A stretch of 64,000 nt of DNA from Pseudoruegeria sp. SK021 (GCF_002119405.1 NZ_MTBG01000010.1:44442-108441), one strand, 5' to 3'; positions 8,812 to 19,354 are shown, counted from the first letter of the stretch. Numbers and translations are program-made. Notes: generated by a model not told the origin, from the sequence alone.

Positions 8812-10317
8812 TTATGCGCCGGTTTCGGTCGGCGTCTCGTCGGTCACCGAGATGGCGTTCACATCGCTATCCGAGGCCTCATTGGCGGCCCGAACACCGG
8901 CCGCATAGTCGGGATGGACCCGGGCCAGCACGGCGTACCAGCGTTCTTTGACCTCAGCCGAGCAGGGCCCCATCGCCGCCGCATAGTTGCTGAACAGGCG
9001 CTTTTTCTGATCGTCATCGAACAGATTGAACAAGGCGCGCGGCTGGACGTAATCGGCATCGCTGTCCAGCTGGGTATAGCGGGCAGCGTCGCCATTGATC
9101 CGCAGCGGCGGTTCAGCAACCGACGGATCTGCGACCGGACCGCCATGCTGGTTCGGCTCATAATAAGCATCAGCATTGCCGAAGTCGTTGGTGAAGAACC
9201 GCATGGAGCCGTCTTTATGATAGTGCTGAACCTTGGCGGCTTTGGCCACATTGGCTGGCAGCATCTCATAATGGGTGCCCAGACGATAGCGGTGCGCATC
9301 GGCATACGAGAACACGCGCGCTTGCAACATCTTATCCGGGCTATAACCGATGCCCGGCACAACGTTGGACGGGCTGTAGGCCGCGTTTTCAACCATCTGG
9401 AAATAGTTTTCCGGGTTGCGGTTCATTTCCAACTCGCCCACCTCGATCAAGGGGTAGTCGCCGTGCGGCCAAACCTTGGTCAGATCGAACGGATTGTAGG
9501 GCACTTTCTCGGCATCGGTTTCCGGCATGATCTGTACGAACAGCGTCCATTTCGGGAACTCGCCGGAGTCGATGGCGGTGTACAAATCCTCTTGATAGGA
9601 TTCGCGGGTCTTGCCAATCAGGGTTTCAGCTTCCTGATTGGTGTAATGCTTGTGGCCCTGCTGGGTCTTGAAGTGGAACTTCACCCAAAAGCGCTCGCCG
9701 TCCGCGTTGATGAAGCTGAATGTGTGGCTGCCATAGCCATTCATATGCATCGGGTTGGTCGGGATGCCGCGATCCGACATCAAGATGGTGACCTGATGCA
9801 CACATTCCGGCTGCGCGGCCCAGAAGTCGAACATCGCTTCGGGCGAGCGCAGGTTGGTCTTGGGGTGCCGTTTTTGCGTCCGGATAAAGTCGGGGAATTT
9901 ATAGGCGTCCCGAACAAAGAACACCGGGGTGTTGTTGCCAACCAGATCCCAGTTGCCGTCTTCAGTATAGAACTTCAGGGAAAAGCCGCGCACGTCCCGT
10001 TCAGTATCGGCAGCACCGGATTCGCCGGCCACGGTCGACCAACGGCTCAGAACTTCGGTTTTTTTGCCGATCTCGGAAAAGATCGCCGCTTTGGAATATT
10101 TGGTAATGTCATGGGTCACGGTGAAAGTGCCCTGCGCGCCCCAACCTTTGGCGTGAACAACCCGCTCGGGGATGCGCTCGCGGTTCTGGTGGGCCAGCTT
10201 TTCGATCAGTTGATAGTCCTGCAACAGAACCGGTCCGCGCTCGCCTGCGGTCATCGAGGTGTCGTTGCTGGGCACGGGGGCCCCGGCGCTTGTGGTCAAA
10301 CGGGGTTTGTCGGTCAT
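8812..10317 (-). CDS. katA: Heme catalase (clade 3 type)
   Basis: 501 residues, the length of small-subunit monofunctional catalases. It disproportionates hydrogen peroxide. The distal heme histidine is in [12 protein letters not shown], the catalytic asparagine in [11 protein letters not shown], and the proximal heme tyrosine in the R-x-F-x-Y motif of [15 protein letters not shown]. The ATG at 10317 is chosen because GAAGGAGACCACGCC precedes it. An in-frame ATG at 10389 would encode unrelated sequence and cover the divergent promoter region. The neighbour oxyR is divergent, the classic arrangement for peroxide-induced catalase. Confidence 0.96.
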   Translation of the reverse strand: MTDKPRLTTSAGAPVPSNDTSMTAGERGPVLLQDYQLIEKLAHQNRERIPERVVHAKGWGAQGTFTVTHDITKYSKAAIFSEIGKKTEVLSRWSTVAGESGAADTERDVRGFSLKFYTEDGNWDLVGNNTPVFFVRDAYKFPDFIRTQKRHPKTNLRSPEAMFDFWAAQPECVHQVTILMSDRGIPTNPMHMNGYGSHTFSFINADGERFWVKFHFKTQQGHKHYTNQEAETLIGKTRESYQEDLYTAIDSGEFPKWTLFVQIMPETDAEKVPYNPFDLTKVWPHGDYPLIEVGELEMNRNPENYFQMVENAAYSPSNVVPGIGYSPDKMLQARVFSYADAHRYRLGTHYEMLPANVAKAAKVQHYHKDGSMRFFTNDFGNADAYYEPNQHGGPVADPSVAEPPLRINGDAARYTQLDSDADYVQPRALFNLFDDDQKKRLFSNYAAAMGPCSAEVKERWYAVLARVHPDYAAGVRAANEASDSDVNAISVTDETPTETGA

Positions 10318-10408
10318 GGCGTGGTCTCCTTCACTGCTGGGCGCAAGATGACCTGAGTTTGGAATAATTAAAAGTTGTATTTTCTTCAAATAACGATAAG
10401 TTTTTCTG
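10318..10408. promoter_or_regulatory. katA-oxyR divergent promoter region, probable OxyR target
   Basis: A 91-base AT-rich gap between the divergent genes. The stretch 10361-10405 is markedly A/T-rich, with repeated ATAA/TTAT-like half-sites such as AATAATTAAAAG and AAATAACGATAAG. This is what a tetrameric LysR-type OxyR would recognise. I cannot define exact half-sites from one sequence; the assignment rests mainly on gene arrangement. Confidence 0.4.
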
Positions 10409-11326
10409 ATGAATATTACACTGCGCCAAATGACCTACTTTGAGGCCCTTGCCGAGACCCGGAACTTTGGTCTGGCTGCGGCGCGCATGCATATCAGTCA
10501 GCCCGCCCTGTCGATGCAAATCAAGGATCTGGAGGCGGCATTGGGCGGGGCGTTGGTCGAACGTCTGCCACGGGATGTCGGTCTGACCCGCAAGGGGCGT
10601 GCAGTTCTGGATCAGGTGCGGACCATTCTGACATCGGTGCGCGAGTTGGAATCGGCCGCCCGGCGTGATGCGTTGGGTGGCCAGCTTAATCTGGGCGTGA
10701 TTCCCACCGTGGCCCCCTATCTCTTGCCAACGGTCTTGGAGCAATTGCAAAGCCAGCACAGCCTGGCCGGCATGCGGATCCGCGAAGCCCAGACCGACCT
10801 GCTGATGGATGAGTTGATGGTGGGAAAGCTGGACGCCATCGTAATTGCCCGCCCGGATCCGAATGCCCGGTTGGTGATCGCGGATCTGTTCTGGGATCAA
10901 TTTCTTCTGGCCGGGCATGAGCGCAGATTGGCGCGGATCGGGTCCGGGGTCGATGATCTGCGCCCGGTGGATGTCGACCCGGACCAGTTGCTGCTGCTGG
11001 ACGAAGGCCATTGTCTTGCCGATCAGGCGTTAGAGGTCTGCGCGTTGGATCGTCGGCAAATGCAGATCAACCTTGGGGCGTCATCCTTATCGACCCTGTG
11101 TCGGTTGGTGGCTGCTGACCACGGGCTGACGTTTCTGCCTGAATTGGCGTTGGAGGCCGAAGCGAACGCGGCGCCGGGCTTGGCGGTGCGGCGTTTTTCC
11201 GCCCCAGCGCCGGGGCGGCAGTTGTCGCTGGTGCGCCGCGCCACCAGTGCCGAAGATGGCTGGTTCGCGTCGCTGGCCGCAGTGTTTCAGACGGCAGGCG
11301 ACCGTCTTGTCGCACGGACGCGCTGA
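10409..11326 (+). CDS. oxyR: Peroxide-sensing LysR-family activator OxyR
   Basis: 305 residues. An N-terminal winged helix-turn-helix (residues 1-60, [20 protein letters not shown]) precedes a LysR substrate-binding domain. The two redox cysteines that define OxyR are present: C202 and C211 in [12 protein letters not shown]. Their nine-residue separation equals that of C199 and C208 in Escherichia coli OxyR. Peroxide is expected to join them as a disulfide and turn on katA. Divergent from katA across 91 bases, so it probably also controls its own promoter. Confidence 0.94.
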   Translation: MNITLRQMTYFEALAETRNFGLAAARMHISQPALSMQIKDLEAALGGALVERLPRDVGLTRKGRAVLDQVRTILTSVRELESAARRDALGGQLNLGVIPTVAPYLLPTVLEQLQSQHSLAGMRIREAQTDLLMDELMVGKLDAIVIARPDPNARLVIADLFWDQFLLAGHERRLARIGSGVDDLRPVDVDPDQLLLLDEGHCLADQALEVCALDRRQMQINLGASSLSTLCRLVAADHGLTFLPELALEAEANAAPGLAVRRFSAPAPGRQLSLVRRATSAEDGWFASLAAVFQTAGDRLVARTR

Positions 11327-11454
11327 CCGTGACCGATAAGACCCCGTTTCCTTTTGGCGCAAAACGCTGCACATAGGATGCAACCCTGCCATGTGCCATT
11401 CTGCGATGACAGGCCGCGACCGTCGAACTATAACGCCGCCCAGAGGAGAAACTT

Positions 11455-12405
11455 ATGCGCGATTTGAAAATCCCCGGCGAGCGACACCCGGAAAAGGCCA
11501 AAAAGGCCGATAGCCCGCAGCCCCGCAAGCCGTCCTGGATCCGGGTCAAAGCCCCGGGGTCCGAAGGCTATCGCAACACGCAGAAGATCATCGCTGAACA
11601 CAAGCTGACGACCGTGTGCCAAGAGGCAGGCTGCCCTAATGTCGGGGAATGCTGGAGCCAAGGCCACGCCACCATGATGATCATGGGCGAGATTTGTACG
11701 CGCGGATGTACCTTCTGCAATGTCGCCACCGGGCGCCCCGACACTCTGGATGTGTTTGAGCCGGGCCGGGTTGCTGATGCGGTGCAAAAACTTGGGCTGA
11801 ACCATGTGGTCGTCACCAGCGTTGATCGCGATGATCTAGACGATGGCGGGGCTGACCATTTCGCCCAAACCATCCGTGCGATCCGGCACCGTTCGCCCGG
11901 TACGACCATCGAAATTCTGACGCCGGATTTTCTGAAATGCGCCCCGTCTGTATTGGAAACCGTCGTGGCCGCGCGCCCGGACGTCTTCAACCACAACCTT
12001 GAAACGGTGCCGGGGCTGTATCCTGAGGTGCGGCCCGGTGCCCGTTATTTCCATTCTCTGCGGCTGTTGCAGCGGGTCAAGGAACTGGACCCGTCCATGT
12101 TCACCAAATCTGGGATCATGGTAGGCCTTGGCGAAGACCGTCAGTCGGTCTTGCAGGTCATGGACGACATGCGCGCTGCCGATGTGGATTTTCTGACCAT
12201 CGGTCAGTATTTGCAGCCGACGCCGAAGCACCATGTGATCGACCGGTTTGTCACGCCCGAGGAATTCGCGTCCTACGAAAAAGCCGCCTATGGCAAGGGC
12301 TTCCTGATGGTGTCGTCAACGCCGCTGACCCGGTCCAGCTATCATGCCGGTGATGATTTCGCGCGGTTGCGCGATGCGCGGCAGGCGAAACTGGCAAAGG
12401 GGTAA
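11455..12405 (+). CDS. lipA: Lipoyl synthase
   Basis: 316 residues. A radical-SAM enzyme that inserts two sulfurs into protein-bound octanoate to make the lipoyl cofactor of 2-oxoacid dehydrogenases. The auxiliary cluster motif CX4CX5C is [12 protein letters not shown]. The radical-SAM motif CX3CX2C is CTRGCTFC. The conserved C-terminal [10 protein letters not shown] carries the serine that ligates the auxiliary cluster. The ATG follows AGAGGAGAAACTT, a strong ribosome binding site. Convergent with hpt. Confidence 0.97.
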   Translation: MRDLKIPGERHPEKAKKADSPQPRKPSWIRVKAPGSEGYRNTQKIIAEHKLTTVCQEAGCPNVGECWSQGHATMMIMGEICTRGCTFCNVATGRPDTLDVFEPGRVADAVQKLGLNHVVVTSVDRDDLDDGGADHFAQTIRAIRHRSPGTTIEILTPDFLKCAPSVLETVVAARPDVFNHNLETVPGLYPEVRPGARYFHSLRLLQRVKELDPSMFTKSGIMVGLGEDRQSVLQVMDDMRAADVDFLTIGQYLQPTPKHHVIDRFVTPEEFASYEKAAYGKGFLMVSSTPLTRSSYHAGDDFARLRDARQAKLAKG

Positions 12406-12433
12406 CGCGGGCAGGGATGTCTCTGCCTCGGTT

Positions 12434-12456
12434 ATGGTGCGGCGCTGCCGCACCAT
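12434..12456. terminator. Hairpin between convergent lipA and hpt
   Basis: ATGGTGCGGC (12434-12443) and GCCGCACCAT (12447-12456) form a perfect 10-bp stem with a 3-base loop, centrally placed in the 68-base gap between convergent genes. There is no strong T run on either side, but the position suits a bidirectional terminator. Confidence 0.5.
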
Positions 12457-12473
12457 GCAGCTTTGCGTCGGGG

Positions 12474-13013
12474 TCAGTCCAGAAAGCGGACTTTGCCAAT
12501 AAAGGGCAGGTTGCGGTTGCGTTGGGCATAGTCGATGCCAAACCCCACCACGAATTCATCTGGAATTTCAAAGCCAATCCAGTCGGCCTTGAAATCCACA
12601 TCCCGCCGTGCCGGCTTGTCCAGAAGCACGATGGTGTGCAGGGATTTTGGCTCGCGCGATTTTAGCAAGCTGACGACGTGGCTTAAGGTATAGCCGGTAT
12701 CGACCAGATCCTCGACCACCAGCACATCGCGACCGGCAATCTCGCCGCGCAAATCTTTGACGATCCGCACCTCGCGGCTGGACACAGTTTCATTGCCATA
12801 GCTGGAGGCTTCGATGAAATCGACCTCGATGGCGAGATCAAGTTCGCGCACCAGATCGGCAATAAAAATGAATGATCCGCGCAACAGGCCGACGACGACC
12901 AGTTTGTCGACACCGGCATAATGCGTTTCGATTTCGCGGGCGAGGTCCTCTATCTTGGCAGCAATGGCCTTGGCAGAAATGAGTTGATCGATGGCATAAG
13001 GCCGCTTTGACAT
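12474..13013 (-). CDS. hpt: Hypoxanthine phosphoribosyltransferase
   Basis: 179 residues. Purine salvage enzyme converting hypoxanthine (and often guanine) with PRPP to the nucleotide. The PRPP-binding motif is [14 protein letters not shown] (about residues 97-110). [15 protein letters not shown] and the C-terminal base-binding region [19 protein letters not shown] fit the Hpt family. Begins at ATG 13013, divergent from the COQ10-like gene with a 70-base gap. Confidence 0.94.
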   Translation of the reverse strand: MSKRPYAIDQLISAKAIAAKIEDLAREIETHYAGVDKLVVVGLLRGSFIFIADLVRELDLAIEVDFIEASSYGNETVSSREVRIVKDLRGEIAGRDVLVVEDLVDTGYTLSHVVSLLKSREPKSLHTIVLLDKPARRDVDFKADWIGFEIPDEFVVGFGIDYAQRNRNLPFIGKVRFLD

Positions 13014-13083
13014 ATCGTCCCCTTGTACTTACGGGCGAACTTTACGATATCGGCGGCGACTGTCACACTGAAAAAGGTACGCT

Positions 13084-13545
13084 ATGCCGACCCATTCGGA
13101 AAAACGGACCCTGCCATACAGTGCGGCGCAGATGTATGGGCTTGTCGCGGATGTCGCGTCCTACCCAAAATTTCTGCCGTGGTGTGCCGCGGCACGGATT
13201 CGGGGGCGCACGCCGATCGACAATGGCGAAGTCCTTGAGGCGGATTTGGTGATCTCGTTCAAGGTCTTCCGCGAACGATTCGGCAGCCGGGTGACGCTTT
13301 GGCCGCAGACGCACCAGATCGACACCGAGTATCTGGATGGACCATTCCGCTATATGAAGTCCACTTGGGCGTTTGTGGATCGCGAAGATGGCGGCTGTGA
13401 GGTGGATTTCTTCGTCGATTTCGAATTCCGTAACCGCATCCTGCAAGGCGTGATCGGGGTGGTGTTCAATGAGGCCATGCAGCGGGTCGTGCGTGCGTTT
13501 GAGGCACGGGCCGAGGCGCTGTACGGCTCAGTCGCCGTCCGTTAA
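13084..13545 (+). CDS. COQ10-like START-domain protein (ubiquinone-binding; RatA family by name)
   Basis: 153 residues of the polyketide cyclase/START fold: PYSAAQMYGLVADVASYPKFLPWC near the N-terminus and LQGVIGVVFNEAMQRVV near the C-terminus. In alphaproteobacteria and mitochondria this family (COQ10) binds ubiquinone and helps respiratory electron transfer. The Escherichia coli relative is named RatA, a proposed ribosome-association toxin, but no toxin context is seen here. The last 18 bases overlap the convergent cinA-family gene. An AAGGT element precedes ATG 13084. Confidence 0.85.
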   Translation: MPTHSEKRTLPYSAAQMYGLVADVASYPKFLPWCAAARIRGRTPIDNGEVLEADLVISFKVFRERFGSRVTLWPQTHQIDTEYLDGPFRYMKSTWAFVDREDGGCEVDFFVDFEFRNRILQGVIGVVFNEAMQRVVRAFEARAEALYGSVAVR

Positions 13546-14004
13546 CCCCGACAGCAACAGCGCCAAGGCATGATCGACCGATGCGCGGCGCACGGCGGCG
13601 CGCCCGATGGCGCCGAACTCGACCGTTTCGGTTTTGGTGGGCTTGCCGTCCTGCGCCAGACCAAAACACACCCGACCTTCGGGTTTGTGATCGGACCCGC
13701 CGGGGCCGGCGATGCCGGTGGTTGCGACCGACACATGCGCCCCCGACCGGGCCAGCGCCCCTTCGGCCATTTCAGCGGCCACCAGTTCTGATACCGCGCC
13801 TACAGAGGCAAGGGTTAACGGCAAAACGCCCAGTAAATCTTCTTTTGCGGCGTTGGTATAGGTCACAAACCCCCGGTCAAACACGGCGGACGAGCCGGGG
13901 ATTTCGGTCAAAGCCCCGGCCACAAGACCGCCGGTGCAGCTTTCAGCCACGGCGATCATGACCCCCTTACGCCGGGCGGCCTCAAGGACGCGCGCGGCAC
14001 TCAT
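13528..14004 (-). CDS. CinA C-terminal family protein (nicotinamide-nucleotide amidase type)
   Basis: 158 residues, a stand-alone CinA_C domain without the N-terminal MoaB-like part. AESCTGGLVAGALT (about residues 20-33) is the family signature with its catalytic serine. TTGIAGPGGSDHKPEG and PEGRVCFGL are also conserved. Family members deamidate NMN to nicotinic acid mononucleotide in pyridine nucleotide recycling. Its ATG overlaps the pgpA stop by four bases (ATGA), and it is the last gene of ispDF-pgpA-cinA. The 3' end overlaps the convergent COQ10-like gene by 18 bases. Confidence 0.88.
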   Translation of the reverse strand: MSAARVLEAARRKGVMIAVAESCTGGLVAGALTEIPGSSAVFDRGFVTYTNAAKEDLLGVLPLTLASVGAVSELVAAEMAEGALARSGAHVSVATTGIAGPGGSDHKPEGRVCFGLAQDGKPTKTETVEFGAIGRAAVRRASVDHALALLLSGLTDGD

Positions 14005-14501
14005 AGGGCGAAGACGCCATGGGCAATTCCTGCGGCCAGCATCACGCCGATGGCGGCGAAGGCACCGGCGATCAGGTCATCCAGCATCACGCCAACTGCG
14101 CCGGGTTGCCGATCGGCCCAGCCGACGGGGCCGGGCTTCCAGATGTCAAAGAGCCGGAACAATACGAACGCTCCGACCCAGCCCGGCCATGGAAACAGCC
14201 AAGGATCGACCCCCGCATGCCACAGGCCGAACGACAGCGGCACCAGCGCAATCCACTGGCCCGCGACCTCGTCGATGACAATTTCGCTGGCGTCATGGGC
14301 CCCAGATGCGCGTTCCTCGGCCCGGGCTGCCCACCAGCCCAAGACGGTCGTGACGCAAACGCCCGCGACCAGCAGCAGCGGCCCACCCAAGACATGCAGC
14401 CCGTAGCCAAGGGGCAGGGCCGCAGCCGAGCCCCATGTTCCGGGGGCGGGGCGCATCAACCCGACGCCGCCGACCGTCGCGATCCAGCGTGACAGTCTCA
14501 T
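14001..14501 (-). CDS. pgpA: Phosphatidylglycerophosphatase A
   Basis: 166 residues with several hydrophobic segments. It removes the terminal phosphate of phosphatidylglycerophosphate to give phosphatidylglycerol in the inner membrane. [14 protein letters not shown] near the N-terminus and the acidic [15 protein letters not shown] stretch are PgpA hallmarks. [13 protein letters not shown] follows late. Coupled by four-base ATGA overlaps to ispDF upstream and the cinA-family gene downstream, so the three form one operon. Confidence 0.93.
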   Translation of the reverse strand: MRLSRWIATVGGVGLMRPAPGTWGSAAALPLGYGLHVLGGPLLLVAGVCVTTVLGWWAARAEERASGAHDASEIVIDEVAGQWIALVPLSFGLWHAGVDPWLFPWPGWVGAFVLFRLFDIWKPGPVGWADRQPGAVGVMLDDLIAGAFAAIGVMLAAGIAHGVFAL

Positions 14502-15655
14502 GCCTTGACCAACGTGACGCTGGCCAACGCGGCGATGCCTTCTTCGCGGCCGGTAAAGCCCAGCCGTTCGGACGTGGTGGCTTTGACGCTGATCCGGTCC
14601 AGATCAACGCCCATAATGGCGGCCATGGCGGCGCGCATGGCCGCGGCATGAGGGCCGATTTTAGGATGTTCACAGATTAAAGTGCAATCGGCATTGGACA
14701 GGGCAAAGCCACGGGCTGTGGCCTCGGTCATAGCATGGCGCAGAAAAATCTCACTTGCGGCGCCTTTCCATTGCGGATCGCTGGGCGGGAAGTGCTGGCC
14801 GATATCGCCCAAGGCCAGTGCGCCATAGATCGCGTCAGTGACGGCGTGCATGCCAACATCGGCATCGGAATGCCCAACCAGCCCATGGTCGTGCGGTACA
14901 ACCACCCCGCACAGGGTGACGGCAGAGCCGGGGCCGAATTTATGCACGTCGAAGCCGTTTCCGGTGCGAATATCCATAGTCATTCCTTTGTCGACGGTCA
15001 GCAGAGATTCGGCGCGCGCCAGATCGCCGGGATGAGTGATCTTGAAGTTGCGTTCATCCCCTTCGACAATCGTCACGTCAAGCCCGTGCGCACGGGCAAC
15101 CTCGACATCATCCATGGCACCGCCCGGATGGGCAGCATGGGCGGCGCGAATGTCGTCCAGTCGAAAGCCTTGGGGGGTCTGGGCGCGAAACAGCCCGGTC
15201 CGGTCTACCGCGCCCGATACATGCCCCTGCGCCCCTGTCCAAAGCGCATCGGTGACGCCAAGGGCCGGGGCGGCGCCGGGGGCGGTCTGCAGGGCGTTTA
15301 AAACCCGGTCGATGACGGCCTGTGGCAGCAAGGGCCGGGCCGCGTCGTGAATCAGGACCGCGTCACACGGCGCGATGATCGCCTCCAACCCGGCCCGCAC
15401 CGAGGCATCCCGGCTGGCGCCACCCACCACGATTGTTACGGGAAGATGGCTGGGACAGGTGACCATGTTCTTAAACCGGTCCCGGTCCTCGGGATGCAGA
15501 ACGACGACGATTTGACTGACATTGGGATGACCGCCAAGCGCCGTCAGAGCATGTTCCAAGACAGTTTTTCCGTCAAGTAATTGATATTGTTTTGGTATCA
15601 TCCCGCCGGCCCGGGTTCCGCGACCGGCAGCGACGATAAGGGCAGCAGCGTGCAT
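14498..15655 (-). CDS. ispDF: Bifunctional IspD/IspF isoprenoid enzyme
   Basis: 385 residues that fuse two steps of the MEP pathway. The N-terminal IspD cytidylyltransferase part (about 1-215) starts with [14 protein letters not shown] and contains [10 protein letters not shown]. The C-terminal IspF cyclodiphosphate synthase part (from about 225) shows the metal ligands in [10 protein letters not shown] and [14 protein letters not shown], and ends with [15 protein letters not shown]. Such fusions are common in alphaproteobacteria. The ATG at 15655 is preferred over in-frame starts at 15679 and 15700 because CAGGAGAACCGCC precedes it and the IspD core begins directly after. Confidence 0.95.
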   Translation of the reverse strand: MHAAALIVAAGRGTRAGGMIPKQYQLLDGKTVLEHALTALGGHPNVSQIVVVLHPEDRDRFKNMVTCPSHLPVTIVVGGASRDASVRAGLEAIIAPCDAVLIHDAARPLLPQAVIDRVLNALQTAPGAAPALGVTDALWTGAQGHVSGAVDRTGLFRAQTPQGFRLDDIRAAHAAHPGGAMDDVEVARAHGLDVTIVEGDERNFKITHPGDLARAESLLTVDKGMTMDIRTGNGFDVHKFGPGSAVTLCGVVVPHDHGLVGHSDADVGMHAVTDAIYGALALGDIGQHFPPSDPQWKGAASEIFLRHAMTEATARGFALSNADCTLICEHPKIGPHAAAMRAAMAAIMGVDLDRISVKATTSERLGFTGREEGIAALASVTLVKA

Positions 15656-15713
15656 TGGCGGTTCTCCTGTTTCGGCCATTACTATTTGCAGTACAGGCAA
15701 GTGACAATGCTAG

Positions 15714-15725
15714 GCATTTAAATGC
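15714..15725. promoter_or_regulatory. Short AT-centred palindrome in the ispDF-dusB gap
   Basis: GCATTTAAATGC is a perfect 12-bp palindrome in the 187-base gap between divergent ispDF and dusB. Nothing else in the gap stands out. It may be a protein-binding site, but a 12-bp palindrome can occur by chance. Confidence 0.2.
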
Positions 15726-15842
15726 GGCAATCGCACAAAAATTAAGCAAAGCGAACTTTTTGCCGCCTTTCTTGGGCGCAGGACTTTGCGGTTTGCGTCA
15801 TTTGCCAGTAGCTGAGGGTCAGTTCGCATAAGGATTAGGCGT

Positions 15843-16826
15843 TTGACACTTCATGTGGCGGATATAGAGATGACCCCACCGGTGCTTCTGGCGCCGATGG
15901 CTGGGATTACGGATCTGCCGATGCGCCAATTGGTGACAGAATTCGGTGTCGGTCTGGTGGTCAGCGAAATGGTCGCCAGTCAGGAAATGGTGCAAGCCAA
16001 ACCCGGCGCGCGTGAGCGGGCCGAGCTGGGCTTTGATCAGACCCGGACGGCGGTGCAACTGGCCGGGCGGGACGTCTATTGGCTGAGCGAAGCGGCCCGC
16101 ATGGTCGAAGCCAATGGGGCGCGGATCATCGACATCAATATGGGCTGTCCGGCGAAAAAGGTTGTTGGCGGGCTGTCTGGCTCGGCGTTGTTGCGCGATC
16201 CAGACCACGCGCTGCGGTTGATTGAGGCCGTGGTCGGGGCGGTCAAAGTCCCCGTCACCCTGAAGACCCGGCTGGGCTGGGATGATAACACCCGCAATGT
16301 CAGCGGGCTGGCGGTTCGGGCCGAAGCGGCCGGTATCCAGATGCTGACGTTGCATGGCCGGACCCGCTGTCAGTTCTATAAAGGCCATGCTGATTGGGCG
16401 GCGATTGCCGAGACCGTCGCGGCACTGTCCATCCCCGTCGTCGCCAATGGGGACATCTGCACCCCCGCCGACGCCCGGACTGCCCTTGCGCAATCCGGCG
16501 CTGCGGGCGTCATGGTCGGGCGGGGCGTTCAGGGGCGGCCCTGGCAACTGGCGGTCATCGCCGCCGAGCTTTACGGCACCGATGCGCCCACCATTCCCAC
16601 AGGGGCCGCGTTGGTCGATATGGTGATCCGTCACCACAGCATCATGCTGGACTTTTACGGCCCGACGCTTGGCTTGCGGGTCGCCCGAAAACACCTTGGA
16701 TGGTACATGGATCACGCCAAAACTCCCCCAGACCTTCGCAAGCGCGTGCTGACCGCCACCACGCCCGCTGGGGTTCACACACTGTTGCCCGATGCTTTGG
16801 CGCACTCAATGGAGATGGCAGCATGA
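15843..16826 (+). CDS. dusB: tRNA-dihydrouridine synthase DusB (NifR3)
   Basis: 327 residues. A flavoenzyme that reduces uridine to dihydrouridine in tRNA. VLLAPMAGITDLPMRQL is the FMN-binding start of the TIM barrel. NMGCPAKKVVGG contains the catalytic cysteine, and VMVGRGVQGRPW the C-terminal phosphate site. The start is probably TTG 15843, preceded by AAGGATTAGGCG; an ATG at 15870 would cut off residues normally present. It heads the nitrogen-regulation cluster, its historic nifR3 position, and its stop overlaps the ntrB start (ATGA). Confidence 0.93.
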   Translation: MTLHVADIEMTPPVLLAPMAGITDLPMRQLVTEFGVGLVVSEMVASQEMVQAKPGARERAELGFDQTRTAVQLAGRDVYWLSEAARMVEANGARIIDINMGCPAKKVVGGLSGSALLRDPDHALRLIEAVVGAVKVPVTLKTRLGWDDNTRNVSGLAVRAEAAGIQMLTLHGRTRCQFYKGHADWAAIAETVAALSIPVVANGDICTPADARTALAQSGAAGVMVGRGVQGRPWQLAVIAAELYGTDAPTIPTGAALVDMVIRHHSIMLDFYGPTLGLRVARKHLGWYMDHAKTPPDLRKRVLTATTPAGVHTLLPDALAHSMEMAA

Positions 16827-17905
16827 CGATAGAATGGGGAGACGTCCTGTGGGCGTCGCTGCCGATACCGGCGATTTTACTGAATGCCGATGATACAATT
16901 GCCGATGTGACGCCGTCAGCCGAGGTCTTTCTGAATACCTCAGCCAAGGCAATGCGCGACACGCCGGTCTGGGATCGGATCATGATCGACGCGCCGCTAG
17001 AGCGGGCCTTTTCCCGGGTCCGTATTGATGGCTCGGCGCTGTTCATCAACGATGTCGATGTCAGCAGCGGCAACCGCCCGCCGGTTCACTGCAACATCCA
17101 GATCGGCCCGGTGTCGGACGATTCTGGCAAGGTGCTGTTACTGATAGAACCGCGCCAGATCGCAGATCGGATGGACCGGGCCAGCCTGTCGAAATCAGCG
17201 GCGAAATCCGCCATCGGCATGGCCGAAATGCTGGCCCATGAAATCAAGAACCCTTTGGCGGGCATCACCGGCGCGGCGCAGCTTTTGGCCATGAGCCTCA
17301 GTGCCGAAGATCGCGAAATGACCGATCTGATCGTGGCCGAAGCGCGCCGGGTGATGAAGCTGCTAGAGCAGGTCGAGCAGTTCGGAAACCTGCGGCCGCC
17401 CAAGCGGTGTTCGCTTAATCTGCATGATCTGCTGGACCGGGCGCGCCGGTCTGCCAGCGTCGGCGTCGCCGCCCAGATGAAGATCGTGGAAGATTACGAT
17501 CCGTCTCTGCCCAATACTTACGTCGACGGGGATCAGATCCTTCAGGTTTTCCAAAATTTGATGAAGAACGCTGCTCAAGCCGCTGAAAAGAATGGCGGCG
17601 GCACCATCAGACTACGCACATTCTATGACCTCTCGCTGCGGTTGCGGCGTCCGGATGGCAGCGGCGCACCCTTGCCGCTTCAGGTTGAGGTCATTGATGA
17701 CGGTCCGGGGATCCCGCCCGAGATCGCAAGTGACATTTTCGATCCGTTTGTGTCGGGTCGCGAAAACGGCACCGGCCTTGGATTGGCCTTGGTGTCGAAG
17801 ATCATCGCAGAACATGAAGGCTGGATCGGGGTCGAAAGCGTGCCGGGACGCACGGTTTTTCGAATCTCGTTACCGGTCGCACCTAAAGAGACGGAGATAT
17901 CCTGA
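16823..17905 (+). CDS. ntrB: Nitrogen-regulation sensor histidine kinase NtrB
   Basis: 360 residues and no membrane segments, so cytoplasmic. An N-terminal PAS domain (about 10-115, [20 protein letters not shown]) precedes HisKA with the phosphorylated H139 in [12 protein letters not shown]. The HATPase domain follows, with an N box ([13 protein letters not shown]), G1 ([12 protein letters not shown]) and G2 (GTGLGLALV). It phosphorylates NtrC when nitrogen is short and is reversed with PII. ATG 16823 overlaps the dusB stop, and the ntrB stop shares a base with the ntrC start, so the three are translationally coupled. Confidence 0.95.
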   Translation: MTIEWGDVLWASLPIPAILLNADDTIADVTPSAEVFLNTSAKAMRDTPVWDRIMIDAPLERAFSRVRIDGSALFINDVDVSSGNRPPVHCNIQIGPVSDDSGKVLLLIEPRQIADRMDRASLSKSAAKSAIGMAEMLAHEIKNPLAGITGAAQLLAMSLSAEDREMTDLIVAEARRVMKLLEQVEQFGNLRPPKRCSLNLHDLLDRARRSASVGVAAQMKIVEDYDPSLPNTYVDGDQILQVFQNLMKNAAQAAEKNGGGTIRLRTFYDLSLRLRRPDGSGAPLPLQVEVIDDGPGIPPEIASDIFDPFVSGRENGTGLGLALVSKIIAEHEGWIGVESVPGRTVFRISLPVAPKETEIS

Positions 17906-19269
17906 TGGACGGCACGGTTCTAGTTGCCGACGACGACCGCACGATCCGGACAGTGCTGACCCAAGCGCTGACCCGGGCCGGGTGCAAGGTTCACGCCACA
18001 TCGTCCCTTGTGACGCTGATGCGCTGGGTCGAAGAGGGCAAGGGGGATCTGGTGATCTCGGATGTCATAATGCCCGACGGAAATGGGCTGGAGGCGCTGC
18101 CAAGAATTTCAGCCGAACGGCCGGGCCTGCCGGTGATCGTGATTTCGGCGCAAAACACGATCATGACCGCGATTCAGGCCGCCGAGGCCGAAGCCTTCGA
18201 CTACCTGCCAAAACCCTTCGATTTGCCGGACCTGATGAAACGCGCCTCGCGGGCGTTGGAGGTCAAGCGCCGGGTTCATACCCCGAAGGCCGCCACCGAC
18301 TCCGCGCAGGACGACCTGCCGTTGGTGGGGCGGACCCCGGCGATGCAGGCCCTTTACCGGCTTGTCGCCCGGGTCATGAACACCGAGCTTCCGGTCATGG
18401 TCCATGGGGAAAGTGGCACGGGTAAATCCTTGATTGCGAAAGCAATCCACGACTTCAGTGACCGCCGTTCCATGCCCTTTATTGTGGCCTCGGCGGCCGA
18501 TCTGGATGGGGCCGATGGACCCGCCAATTTGACCGCTCGGGCGCGGGGCGGATCGATTTTGTTTGATGAAGTGGGTGATTTCAGCAGTGATGCGCAGGCG
18601 CGGATTGTGCGGATGCTGGATAATTTCAGCGATCCGGTGCCGCGGATCATGGCCACATCGCAGCGCGACCTGACCGTCAAGATCGAGGCCGGTGAGTTCC
18701 GGCAAGACCTGTTTTACCGATTGGGCGGGGTAACGATTGCGGTACCGTCCTTGCGCGAACGGGTTGATGACATCCCGCTTTTGGCCAGTCACTTTCTGGC
18801 TCGGGCCGAACGGGATGGCGATCCGGCCCGCAGCTTTGCCCCCGACGCGCTGGAAATGATCCGGAGTTTCGGATGGCCCGGCAACGTACGGCAGTTGGAA
18901 AATACTGTGCGCCGGTTGGTCGTGACCAGCGCCGAAGACGCAATTACCCGTGCGGATGTTGATAATGTCCTTGGAAATCAACCCTCTCGGGAACCACTTT
19001 CCGGCAGAACCGACAGTGAAAAGTTATCCGCGTCGGTCGGATCGCACCTGCGACGCTATTTCGATCTGCATGGGGGCGTCTTGCCACCCCCGGGCCTGTA
19101 TCAGCGCATTCTGAAAGAGGTGGAAACGCCGCTGATCGAGATTGCGTTGGATGCCACGGGCGGCAATCAGGCGAAATGCGCCGATCTTCTTGGGATCAAT
19201 CGGAACACCCTGCGGAAGAAAATCACGGATCTGGATATCCGCGTGACACGTCGGCGCAAATTGATGTAA
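17905..19269 (+). CDS. ntrC: Nitrogen-regulation response regulator NtrC lacking the GAFTGA loop
   Basis: 454 residues. Receiver domain (1-120) with phosphoacceptor D53 in [12 protein letters not shown], an AAA+ domain with Walker [13 protein letters not shown] and Walker [13 protein letters not shown], and a C-terminal Fis-type helix-turn-helix ([16 protein letters not shown]). The segment between the Walker motifs is short and has no GAFTGA sequence, the loop that contacts sigma-54. This matches the Rhodobacter capsulatus type of NtrC, known to activate sigma-70-type RNA polymerase instead. Starts at ATG 17905, sharing one base with the ntrB stop. Confidence 0.94.
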   Translation: MDGTVLVADDDRTIRTVLTQALTRAGCKVHATSSLVTLMRWVEEGKGDLVISDVIMPDGNGLEALPRISAERPGLPVIVISAQNTIMTAIQAAEAEAFDYLPKPFDLPDLMKRASRALEVKRRVHTPKAATDSAQDDLPLVGRTPAMQALYRLVARVMNTELPVMVHGESGTGKSLIAKAIHDFSDRRSMPFIVASAADLDGADGPANLTARARGGSILFDEVGDFSSDAQARIVRMLDNFSDPVPRIMATSQRDLTVKIEAGEFRQDLFYRLGGVTIAVPSLRERVDDIPLLASHFLARAERDGDPARSFAPDALEMIRSFGWPGNVRQLENTVRRLVVTSAEDAITRADVDNVLGNQPSREPLSGRTDSEKLSASVGSHLRRYFDLHGGVLPPPGLYQRILKEVETPLIEIALDATGGNQAKCADLLGINRNTLRKKITDLDIRVTRRRKLM

Positions 19270-19354
19270 TAGGGCAACAGAGGCGTGGCCGATGTGTCGC
19301 AACATCAGCGCCCTAGGTCGGGGGCTGATGTCCCCCTTACATCGGGGGTGTCAC
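19270..19354 (+). promoter_or_regulatory. Structured intercistronic leader before ntrY
   Basis: Two similar hairpins lie in 53 bases: GATGT (19291-19295) with ACATC (19302-19306), and GATGT (19327-19331) with ACATC (19339-19343). C5 (19332-19336) can instead pair with G5 upstream (19320-19324) or G5 downstream (19344-19348), and the last G5 sits about six bases before ATG 19355. The folds are mutually exclusive, so the leader could set ntrY expression relative to ntrC. Confidence 0.4.

Noticed and set aside
8806..10356. 516-residue open frame on the plus strand opposite katA
   Set aside because: It is the antisense shadow of the catalase gene, with no ribosome binding site or recognisable motif; the katA frame has all catalytic motifs.
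13084..13545. RatA-type toxin of a toxin-antitoxin pair
   Set aside because: The family name comes from Escherichia coli. There is no RatB-like neighbour, and the alphaproteobacterial relatives are COQ10 ubiquinone-binding proteins.
19292..19354. N-terminal extension of NtrY from ATG 19292
   Set aside because: Its codons (tgt, cta, tta) are unusual for this DNA and the bases are taken up by hairpins; ATG 19355 fits the family better.
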